Assembly: GCA_002707335.2 (NCBI GenBank)
Contig: PAMN02000012.1
Location: forward strand, 1-30,796
Length of the DNA: 30,796 bases
Direction of reading: 5' to 3'
DNA from: Methanobacteriota archaeon
GTDB lineage: Archaea; Thermoplasmatota; Poseidoniia; Poseidoniales; Poseidoniaceae
Shown here in pieces: positions 24,131-30,796 of the stretch. The notes under the pieces are model-generated. The model worked only from the letters and a program-made list of their open reading frames with translations, made no database searches and was not told the DNA's origin. How positions within the stretch are numbered: the stretch's first letter is position 1; every line of letters starts with the position of its first letter. The position numbers and the translations under genes were made by a program.

Positions 24131-25846
24131 TCAGATACCCCCTCCTTCGAATACTGTCAAAAATAATTCATGCGTCCATTGCCCCATCATATCTAGTGCG
24201 ATGAATGGGAATATTCCAAATAGAATGGTAAAGAATGCTAGAATTATCATACCTATATTCTCTGATGTTGTAATATCAGGAGGTGTTTCTCCATTGAGTG
24301 ATTCTGGAGGTTGTCCTTCATCTCCACCTTCGAAAATTGTCCTTTGCATAGACCAAAGATAGTAAGCAGCAGTTATCGCTAATACAAATCCTGGAAGTAA
24401 AATCCACCAGCCGTATGTGTGCCAATAAGCTATCATTAGCATTAATTCAGCAACGAATCCGGCAAGTAGTGGTAGGCCAAGGCTTGCCATCCATGCAAAC
24501 ATCATGTATACAGCAAGATAAGGAGACCATTTTGCCATGCCTCGCATTGCTCCAATTTCCATTGAATGATAGTGATGTTTGAAAGCTCCACACACTGCGA
24601 AAAGCATTGGAGAAATTATTCCGTGGGCAAACATCATGAATAATGCTGCAGCGTATCCGATAGGTTGCATGCTTGCGATACCAAGTAGAATTATTCCCAT
24701 GTGAGATACTGAAGAGTAAGCAACCATTCTCTTTAGGTTGGTTTGACCTAAACATACAATCGCACCCCAAACCAAGGAAATTAACCCAATTGCCATGATG
24801 ATGTCCTGATAGAAGATCAGTGCATCTGGGAACAAAGCAACTGGTAATCTCAACATTCCATATGCGCCCATCTTCAGCATAACTCCTGCTAACAGCATTG
24901 ATCCACCAGTTGGTGCTTGAACGTGCGCATCAGGAAGCCAAGTGTGGAATGGTACGGCTGGTAATTTAACCAGGAACCCAAGCATTAGCATAGCGAATAG
25001 TATATTCTGCATATCTTTACCAAGGAATACACCATCTCCCTCGTTTGCAGCCAGTGCATTAGTGAATAATACCCTCATGTCGAAGGTTCTGTTAGTTACA
25101 GTTCCATACCGAGGTCCACTACCCTCTGGTTGTAAGAAATACAAGGTAATCAAACCAAGTAACATGATTACTGATGCAGCAAATGTGTATATGAAGAATT
25201 TCTGGGATGCATATCTTCTATCTTTACCGCCCCACTTTAGGATAAGGAAGAACATTGGAATAAGAGTTAATTCCCAAAAGACATAGAACAAAAACAAGTC
25301 CAATGCAACAAATACTCCAATTAATGCACCGCCCATCATTAGAAGAAGCGGATGATATGTTGCACCATCTTTTTCATTCCAAGTTGTAACTATCGTCACT
25401 GGAATTAGGAATGTGGTTAACCATACCATTGGGAATGAAAGCCCATCCATTCCTACGTGCCATGAGACACCTATTGTCTCAATCCAAATGTATTCCTTTT
25501 CCAATGCATATTCATTATAGCCTAAATTCCAATCTACGGCGATTAACCAATCGAAAAACAGAGATGTTGAAATCGCCAGAGGGATCAGAGATGCCGCTAA
25601 TGTAAATAATCTAATTGGGACTGCAATAACCTCTTTTCTGGATCTAGATTCTTGACTTGCGAAGGCAAGAAGAATACAACTTACAATTATTGGGAAACCA
25701 ACAAGAGGCAAACTTATCCAATCTACTTCAGAATCGCCACTACTCATGTATGGGAAAAATGCCATCAACGCAGCCACTATTAGTAGAAGTCCCCCTACTA
25801 ACATAAATTCCTTATTTTTGATATCTAGTGCTTGTGTACCACTCAA
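24131..25846 (-). CDS. nuoM: complex I subunit M (NuoM/FpoM), proton-pumping membrane subunit
   Basis: A 571-residue antiporter-like subunit. Diagnostic motifs are HVGMDGLSFPMVWLTTFLIPV, FYVFWELTLIPMFFLI (channel glutamate), the lysine helix PTGGSMLLAGVMLKMGAYGMLRLP, and TNLKRMVAYSSVSHMGIILLG. The start is uncertain: the frame opens with TTG at 25846, right behind a GGGTGG site overlapping the nuoL end, and the next ATG is at 25804 with AGGA upstream. TTG keeps the tight operon spacing and is used here. Both options keep the whole membrane domain. Confidence 0.95.
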   Translation of the reverse strand: MSGTQALDIKNKEFMLVGGLLLIVAALMAFFPYMSSGDSEVDWISLPLVGFPIIVSCILLAFASQESRSRKEVIAVPIRLFTLAASLIPLAISTSLFFDWLIAVDWNLGYNEYALEKEYIWIETIGVSWHVGMDGLSFPMVWLTTFLIPVTIVTTWNEKDGATYHPLLLMMGGALIGVFVALDLFLFYVFWELTLIPMFFLILKWGGKDRRYASQKFFIYTFAASVIMLLGLITLYFLQPEGSGPRYGTVTNRTFDMRVLFTNALAANEGDGVFLGKDMQNILFAMLMLGFLVKLPAVPFHTWLPDAHVQAPTGGSMLLAGVMLKMGAYGMLRLPVALFPDALIFYQDIIMAIGLISLVWGAIVCLGQTNLKRMVAYSSVSHMGIILLGIASMQPIGYAAALFMMFAHGIISPMLFAVCGAFKHHYHSMEIGAMRGMAKWSPYLAVYMMFAWMASLGLPLLAGFVAELMLMIAYWHTYGWWILLPGFVLAITAAYYLWSMQRTIFEGGDEGQPPESLNGETPPDITTSENIGMIILAFFTILFGIFPFIALDMMGQWTHELFLTVFEGGGI

Positions 25847-28048
25847 TCAGGCCACCCCCCATAATAACAAGAAGATAGCCAGTGTACCTAACGCTGTCAT
25901 CATAATGTAATCTCTCGCACTTCCAGTAGTTAGAGTTCTGAGTTTCGCTGATGCAGCCTGGCTTGTGGATTCTATTGTCTTGATTACGCCGTCAATTACG
26001 TTCTTGTCGAACTTGGCAGAGATATAAGCAAACCCTACAACAATCTTCAACATTGCTGCATCGTACCAATCATCGAAATGAAGTCTCTTTTCTAAGGAAT
26101 AAGCAAGGCTTGAATTTGCCCATGCTGAATTATCAAAGTTAGAATTCTTGTTAACTCTAGCAGACAAATCAATAGCCCATTGCATCCATGGTTTTGCTTC
26201 ATCATCATCATCAAGGCTTCCACCATAAAGCGCCATTGCAAAAGATGGACCTAGTATGAATGATAGTCCGATTGTGACATATGTCAACACCATCAAGAAT
26301 GGGTCATCATTTAGGAATACATATTGTAATTCTTCACCAACTCCAGAGAAGAAATTACTGTAATGGCCTGATTGATAATCACCTAACCACGCTCCCGCAT
26401 GCATTCCAGCCAGAATGAATGCTGAAAGGGTCATGAACGTAAGAACAACCAATGGTATAGGAATCCAAGGGGTTTGCTCATGAACATGTTTTGCAACGTC
26501 TGTCTTAGGCTTTCCAGCGAAGGTCATAAACCACATTCTGGACATGTAAAATCCTGTCATACCTGCTCCGATTAAGACAAGCATAGCAGGGAATAGGAAG
26601 ACTGGTTCTTTCAGTGCAACTTTCCATGCGCTTGCAATAATTCCTTCTTTTGACCAGAATCCACCAATGAATGGAATACCAATAATGGACATGCTTCCAA
26701 CAAACATTGCTGTTGCTGTGATTGGCATTTTGTTAGCTAAACCACCCATATTCGCCATTGATTGAGCATCAAAGTCGTCGTGGTGGTCATCATGGTGGTC
26801 ATCGTGGTGATCATCATCGTGTTCATGATGAGCAACCTCGTGGTGTGCATGGTGCATTTCGTGTATTACCGAGCCTGAAGCCATGAAAAGCATACCTTTC
26901 GCCATTGCGTGATTGAATAGGTGGAACAGTGATGCGCCTAGTGCGAATGTTGCCAATTCCTCGTATCCATTGTTTGCAAACCAAAGTGCGCACCCTAGGC
27001 CTGTGAAGATGTATGCTAGTTGACTCATTGTTGAGTATGCTAGAACTTTCTTCAAGTCCATCTGAACGAAGGCAATTAGTGCAGCCATAACTGCAGTAAT
27101 TCCACCGATACATGCTATGATGATTGCAAGTGTGGATAGCGAACCAATATCTGCTGCTTGGAAGAATGGGAACATTCTTGCTACAAGATACAACCCTGCG
27201 TTTACCATTGTAGCTGCGTGAATAAGTGCAGATACTGGAGTTGGTCCTTCCATAGCGTCTGGTAACCAAACGTGGAGTGGGAACTGAGCGGATTTTCCTA
27301 CGGCTCCAATAAACATCATACCAAGAGCGATTTGGAGTTCACTAGAACTTACTTTTGCGATTTCAACTGGGTCGAAAACAACTGCGTAATCTAGAGAACC
27401 AAACATATTCCACAGCATTGCAAGTCCGATTACTAGGAATACGTCTCCAACTCTTGTTGTCAAGAACGCCTTCTTTGCAGCGTATGCAGCACTTGGACGC
27501 TCGTAATAGAATCCAATAAGTAAGTATGAACAAAGACCCATTAATTCCCAGAATATGAATAACCATAGGAAAGAATCTGCGAGTACCATTCCTAGCATAC
27601 CACTACAAAATAGTACAAATTCTGCATAGAACCTGTGGTTTCTATTGTCATTGATTGGGTCCGTATTCATGTAGCCAATGGAGAAGATATTAATCAAGAA
27701 ACAAAGGAATGCTGCGACAAATAGCAACATAACTGTCAGATGATCGATGTAAATCCCTACACCGAATACTCTATCGGTTAATGCTCCATCTACTTCCCAC
27801 CAATGTGTTTCAAACCATGTGAAAACATTGGTAGCACCAATGCTATTCATGTGTTCTTTAATTACTGCAAGGGCAAGTAACAAACTCGCACCCATTACAG
27901 TTAGAGCGATGATTCCTCCTTCCTTGAGATTCTTTACCCATGTGGGAGTTCCGTTGAATATTCTGCCCAAGAACAGTATGACAGGGAATGCCAGCATAGG
28001 CAACAGAGGTATTAACACAGCATAATCTATAATTCCAGATTCACTCAT
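25847..28048 (-). CDS. nuoL: complex I subunit L (NuoL/FpoL) with a His/Asp-rich loop
   Basis: The largest antiporter-like subunit, 733 residues, including the C-terminal helices expected to run along the membrane arm. Motifs are YIDHLTVMLLFVAAFLCFLINIFSIGYM, FIFWELMGLCSYLLIGFYYERPSAAYAAKKAFLTTRVGD, PTPVSALIHAATMVNAGLYLVARM and KKVLAYSTMSQLAYIFTGLG. A His/Asp-rich insertion (about 26770-26870) of repeated HHDD units follows the usual VIHEMHH loop and precedes MGGLANKMP. ATG at 28048 is preferred over 28051, because the TGAGGTGA site is then five bases away. Confidence 0.96.
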   Translation of the reverse strand: MSESGIIDYAVLIPLLPMLAFPVILFLGRIFNGTPTWVKNLKEGGIIALTVMGASLLLALAVIKEHMNSIGATNVFTWFETHWWEVDGALTDRVFGVGIYIDHLTVMLLFVAAFLCFLINIFSIGYMNTDPINDNRNHRFYAEFVLFCSGMLGMVLADSFLWLFIFWELMGLCSYLLIGFYYERPSAAYAAKKAFLTTRVGDVFLVIGLAMLWNMFGSLDYAVVFDPVEIAKVSSSELQIALGMMFIGAVGKSAQFPLHVWLPDAMEGPTPVSALIHAATMVNAGLYLVARMFPFFQAADIGSLSTLAIIIACIGGITAVMAALIAFVQMDLKKVLAYSTMSQLAYIFTGLGCALWFANNGYEELATFALGASLFHLFNHAMAKGMLFMASGSVIHEMHHAHHEVAHHEHDDDHHDDHHDDHHDDFDAQSMANMGGLANKMPITATAMFVGSMSIIGIPFIGGFWSKEGIIASAWKVALKEPVFLFPAMLVLIGAGMTGFYMSRMWFMTFAGKPKTDVAKHVHEQTPWIPIPLVVLTFMTLSAFILAGMHAGAWLGDYQSGHYSNFFSGVGEELQYVFLNDDPFLMVLTYVTIGLSFILGPSFAMALYGGSLDDDDEAKPWMQWAIDLSARVNKNSNFDNSAWANSSLAYSLEKRLHFDDWYDAAMLKIVVGFAYISAKFDKNVIDGVIKTIESTSQAASAKLRTLTTGSARDYIMMTALGTLAIFLLLWGVA

Positions 28049-28057
28049 CATATCACC

Positions 28058-28360
28058 TCAATTCTTCAAGAGATTAACCTCATCTAGAGAAATCGTCTCA
28101 TGCTGATTATACATTGAAAGGAATATTGCTAGGCCGATTGCAACTTCTGCTGCTGCGATTGCTATTGCAAATACTGCATAGACCCAGCCATTAACGTCGC
28201 CCCAATGAGTTGCGGCAGCGACGAATTGTAGATTCACTGCATTCAGCATTAATTCAATACACATCAAAACAACGATTGCATTTTTTCTACTTAAGGCGCC
28301 CCACAAACCAATTATGAATAGAATTGCTGCCAAACCGGAAACCCATGCTGGATCAATCAT
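28058..28360 (-). CDS. nuoK: complex I subunit K (NuoK/FpoK)
   Basis: A 100-residue three-helix subunit. It retains the two membrane glutamates of the family, in VLMCIELMLNAVNL and AIAAAEVAIGLAI, which are part of the E-channel. The ATG at 28360 overlaps the stop of the preceding gene as ATGA and has GGAGG eight bases upstream, so the longer frame from 28387 is not used. Confidence 0.96.
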   Translation of the reverse strand: MIDPAWVSGLAAILFIIGLWGALSRKNAIVVLMCIELMLNAVNLQFVAAATHWGDVNGWVYAVFAIAIAAAEVAIGLAIFLSMYNQHETISLDEVNLLKN

Positions 28361-28629
28361 TCTTTTTCGCCTCCAGTCAATTCCCATTCAAGATTTACCA
28401 ATCTTTCATCACGAACAAGATATGCTGCACCAACCATTGCCATTGCCATCAAAAAGCCAAGGGCGAGTAGTGGTAACGCCCACTCTCCAAACAATGCGGA
28501 TGCTAAATCAGAGGTATTGATTTCTTCATCGCTTGGCTCATCCCAGACTACATCTGCTGAAACCGCTGCAACCAATACTGCACCTAAGAATACTAAACCA
28601 GCACGAGTAAGAATAGACAATAGTCTCAT
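28357..28629 (-). CDS. nuoJ2: complex I subunit J, C-terminal half (NuoJ2/FpoJ2-like)
   Basis: A 90-residue protein with two hydrophobic helices (about 8-25 and 50-72, ALPLLALGFLMAMAMVGAAYL). It represents the C-terminal part of NuoJ. It overlaps the preceding gene by four bases and nuoK by ATGA. Similarity alone would be weak; position between J1 and nuoK and the helix pattern give the assignment. Splitting of the J subunit is known in other archaea. Confidence 0.85.
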   Translation of the reverse strand: MRLLSILTRAGLVFLGAVLVAAVSADVVWDEPSDEEINTSDLASALFGEWALPLLALGFLMAMAMVGAAYLVRDERLVNLEWELTGGEKE

Positions 28630-28907
28630 TCAAAATCCTCCTCCAGGATTTGTCTTCTAGTGAGCATGATACCGAACAGAACCACCAACATGACGCTGGC
28701 GAGGTAAACTAGAATCTGAATGACTGCTAAAAATTCAGCACCCATTAGAATAAAGATTCCAGCAACTCCCATGAAACAGAATATCAGACTCATCATTGAA
28801 TGAGCCACTCTTTGCATGTAGACTAACCCCAAGGCGCCCCCAATGACAATTGTACTCATTAGGAAAAATATTCCAGCCTCGGTGTAGTATGCAATGTCCA
28901 CAATCAA
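28626..28907 (-). CDS. nuoJ1: complex I subunit J, N-terminal half (NuoJ1/FpoJ1)
   Basis: A 93-residue protein with three helices and the NuoJ hallmark AVIQILVYLASVMLVVLFGIML, preceded by SLIFCFMGVAGIFILMGAEFLA. This helix contains the pi-bulge that couples quinone chemistry to proton channels. The gene overlaps nuoI and nuoJ2 by four bases each, so the operon is translationally coupled here. Confidence 0.93.
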   Translation of the reverse strand: MIVDIAYYTEAGIFFLMSTIVIGGALGLVYMQRVAHSMMSLIFCFMGVAGIFILMGAEFLAVIQILVYLASVMLVVLFGIMLTRRQILEEDFE

Positions 28908-29863
28908 GCCTCCTTTGCAGCTTTCGCCGCTTTCTTAGCTCTCTTGTCTCTTTCTTTGCTAGCCCTCTTGGCTAGTTCTGAATCGACTGCTTCTTGATGG
29001 TCTTCAACCAACAATCGTGTTCTGTCAGCATCCATCCACAAATCTTGTCTGCTAAATCCAGACATTCCGTCGTATTCGTTTGTCATGAAGAATGATGTGA
29101 ATGAACATGCTTCCATACAAAGTCCACAGAACATACATCTTCCTAGGTCGATTCTGCCAGATACGATTTGGTCATCTGCAGGATACAGGTCGGAAATTGG
29201 CACTATATCCTCAGTGCCAGAATCATTCCATCTCATTCTTGCGCTATCGCCTGTCAAGTCGAGCACTTCTCCGAATTTCCATTCATGTGGTGCCTCTGCG
29301 TGAGCAGTCGCTAGATTGAATGTTGCAATTTCTTGCTTTACGTCGGGTCTTTCAACCGCTGCGAACTTTCCAATTTCTAATTCTTGGCCATATCCTTCCC
29401 ATTCACCTTCTGCACTATCTAAGACGTCGACTCTTAGTTCGGTTGTCATGTGAAGACATGAGTTAGGACAGATGTTTACACACATCTTACAAGCAGTACA
29501 AGTCTCCCAAATAACACCAATTCTACCGTTGTAGTTTCCAGGCACGAAAAGCCATGGCTCAATTTCTTCGATCCTTTCATAAGGATAGCTAACTGTTTGA
29601 GGTTTCCAAATAGTTGGAGTCAAATCAGTACCTGCTCTATCTGGAGCATAGTTGTGTGCTGAAATATCATTCAGATGCTTTGTTTTCTGAGATCTCTGAA
29701 GAGAAGCCTCATCAATAAATTCAGGGTGTGTAGTATTGTGATATCCGCTTGAGAATCTCTTTCCTATGAATTCATAGGTTCTCAATACAGTCAATCCTGT
29801 TATCTTAAATGGGTACCAAAATAGGTTTCTAAAATTCGGTTTTCCGTGTGGATGCGATGCCAT
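28904..29863 (-). CDS. nuoI: complex I subunit I (NuoI), two 4Fe-4S clusters separated by a long insertion
   Basis: NuoI carries the two 4Fe-4S clusters that pass electrons toward the quinone site. The 319-residue protein has CTACKMCVNICP near residues 119-131 and CMFCGLCMEACS near 241-253. In usual NuoI the two motifs are about 25-30 residues apart; here about 110 residues intervene, including a beta-rich stretch (EVLDLTGDSARMRWNDSGTEDIVPISDLYPADD in register) that resembles a small barrel. The second motif has Ser in place of the normal Pro after its last Cys. About 115 residues precede the first motif, and the C-terminus is Lys/Ala-rich. GGTGG lies before the ATG. Confidence 0.93.
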   Translation of the reverse strand: MASHPHGKPNFRNLFWYPFKITGLTVLRTYEFIGKRFSSGYHNTTHPEFIDEASLQRSQKTKHLNDISAHNYAPDRAGTDLTPTIWKPQTVSYPYERIEEIEPWLFVPGNYNGRIGVIWETCTACKMCVNICPNSCLHMTTELRVDVLDSAEGEWEGYGQELEIGKFAAVERPDVKQEIATFNLATAHAEAPHEWKFGEVLDLTGDSARMRWNDSGTEDIVPISDLYPADDQIVSGRIDLGRCMFCGLCMEACSFTSFFMTNEYDGMSGFSRQDLWMDADRTRLLVEDHQEAVDSELAKRASKERDKRAKKAAKAAKEA

Positions 29864-29872
29864 AATTCCACC

Positions 29873-30796
29873 TCACTCCTTTCCTGCTGTGTGCGTTCCC
29901 GCTGGAGTCATCGTTCTAACGTGGAACATTCTTTCCTCGTTTTCTTCAATGTACTCGTCCTTCATTAGAACAATGAATACTGCTAACCAAAATACTGTGG
30001 TGATTATTGGTAGACCCCATGGAATATTCACTCCTGCAATTGTGAGGTCCCAAGTCCAACCACCCGCTACTGTGTCTGATAGTGTGCTTGCGTCAAAGAA
30101 TACTAATCTGTAAATCATAGATAGAACAACTTGCAGAACTGCTAATGGAAGCAACATTCTCCAGCCGAATTCCAAGATTTGGTCAGTCCTAATACGAGGA
30201 AGTGCAGTCCTTGCCCATACGAATACTACTGTAAAGATAAGCCAAGCCTTCAGAAGAGTCCAAATTATACCTGGTATCGCTAACCATGCATCTCCAAGGT
30301 ACGGTATTTGACCGATTGTTCCTGCGAATGGAGCATGCCATCCTCCCATGAAGAAATGAGCGAAGAGAATGCTCGCTGCATAAACTCTCATGTATTCAGC
30401 AGCGAATAGCAGTCCGAATCTCATTCCGCCATATTCTGTCCACCATCCTTCAACCAGTTCGGCTTCAGCTTCTGGCATGTCGAATGGAATTCTTTCGACT
30501 TCGGCGATCATACTTACCAAGAACAATACTGCTCCTAGTGGCATTAAGAAGAATAACCAAGTTCCTGAAGAATGCTGGAAGTGCACAATTTCCAAGAAAT
30601 TGAATGACCCTGCCATAATACAAACACCAAGAATTGAAAGTAAGAGTGGTATTTCGTAAGCGGTCAATTGAGCAGCGCTTCTAATTCCTCCCAAGAGAGT
30701 ATACTTGTTGTTAGAAGACCAGCCTGCAAAGAATACTCCAAGTGGAGCTATTCCGAAGATTGCGAAAGCGAATAGAACAGATAATTCTGGATTCGC
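29873..30796 (-). CDS. nuoH: complex I subunit H (NuoH/FpoH), 5' end outside window
   Basis: The frame runs to the right window edge, so the start is missing; about 307 residues are visible. NuoH anchors the peripheral arm and forms the quinone cavity. Key features are LFAFAIFGIAPLGVFFAGWSSNN in register at the visible N-terminus, LLGGIRSAAQLTAYEIPLLL and the highly conserved loop AEVERIPFDMPEAEAELVEGWWTEYGG that lines the cavity. A TTG at 30694 is internal. It is the first visible gene of the operon; nuoA-D are expected beyond the window edge. Confidence 0.95.
   Translation of the reverse strand, partial: ANPELSVLFAFAIFGIAPLGVFFAGWSSNNKYTLLGGIRSAAQLTAYEIPLLLSILGVCIMAGSFNFLEIVHFQHSSGTWLFFLMPLGAVLFLVSMIAEVERIPFDMPEAEAELVEGWWTEYGGMRFGLLFAAEYMRVYAASILFAHFFMGGWHAPFAGTIGQIPYLGDAWLAIPGIIWTLLKAWLIFTVVFVWARTALPRIRTDQILEFGWRMLLPLAVLQVVLSMIYRLVFFDASTLSDTVAGGWTWDLTIAGVNIPWGLPIITTVFWLAVFIVLMKDEYIEENEERMFHVRTMTPAGTHTAGKE

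Noticed and set aside
26770..26870. CRISPR or microsatellite array
   Set aside because: The repeats are codon-level HHDD units in frame within nuoL, without spacers.
26780..27269. Minus-strand ORF overlapping nuoL in another frame (148 codons)
   Set aside because: It lies wholly inside nuoL, has no ribosome-binding site, and its composition is that of a shifted coding frame.

Overview
This window looks like the chromosome of a marine Thermoplasmatota archaeon, most likely 'Candidatus Poseidoniales' (Marine Group II) or a close relative; that placement is inferred from gene content, not from a marker-gene tree. Archaeal signatures are an S2 protein of archaeal type, Taw1 (wyosine pathway), an aIF1A-Rio1-KH (Dim2-like) cluster, a split nuoJ in a complex I-type operon, winged-helix regulators, and many small Ig/CARDB cell-surface proteins. 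The DNA is AT-rich with short spacers. Many operon-internal genes have clear Shine-Dalgarno sites, while first genes often have none (possible leaderless transcripts). No CRISPR array, IS element, rRNA or tRNA gene was found.

Layout. 2-4652 (+): an ABC export system of MacB/FtsX type (permease cut by the left window edge, ATPase, DUF3817-like membrane protein). 4658-4780 (-): an unreported 40-residue ORF with its own promoter. 4781-5072: a regulatory stretch with tandem TATA boxes, ACACT/AGTGT half-sites, a five-codon ORF behind a strong ribosome-binding site, and a GNRA hairpin. 5073-7126 (+): Taw1 and a GT4 glycosyltransferase. 7167-9236 (+): a fused 3-hydroxyacyl-CoA dehydrogenase/enoyl-CoA hydratase for beta-oxidation. 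9287-11607 (+): three consecutive DNA-binding regulators, one with a predicted membrane anchor. 11615-13252 (-): tRNA-dihydrouridine synthase and ribosomal protein S2. 13408-14580 (+): a Cas4-like nuclease interrupted by four membrane helices. 14577-18071 (-): a lipoprotein and a large CARDB surface protein with cytoplasmic zinc ribbons. Between these two lies a 70-nt element (15217-15286, + strand) with the geometry of a box C/D guide RNA. 18212-20026 (+): a second Ig/CARDB surface protein. 20007-22356 (-): aIF1A, Rio1 kinase and a KH protein, a translation and ribosome-maturation cluster. 22400-30796 (-): complex I membrane arm in the order nuoH (cut by the right edge), nuoI, nuoJ1, nuoJ2, nuoK, nuoL, nuoM, nuoN.

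How the parts fit together. The window joins energy conservation (complex I and fatty-acid oxidation) with translation and RNA modification (S2, aIF1A, Rio1, KH protein, Dus, Taw1, possible C/D RNA) and envelope functions (ABC exporter, surface proteins, glycosyltransferase). The most unusual items are the candidate C/D RNA, whose D guide would place a methyl group on a C in a UCAUA context that looks like C34 of a CAU anticodon; the membrane-embedded Cas4-like nuclease without CRISPR; the pentapeptide-repeat domain inside an ABC permease; and lineage-specific insertions or tails in NuoI, NuoL and aIF1A.
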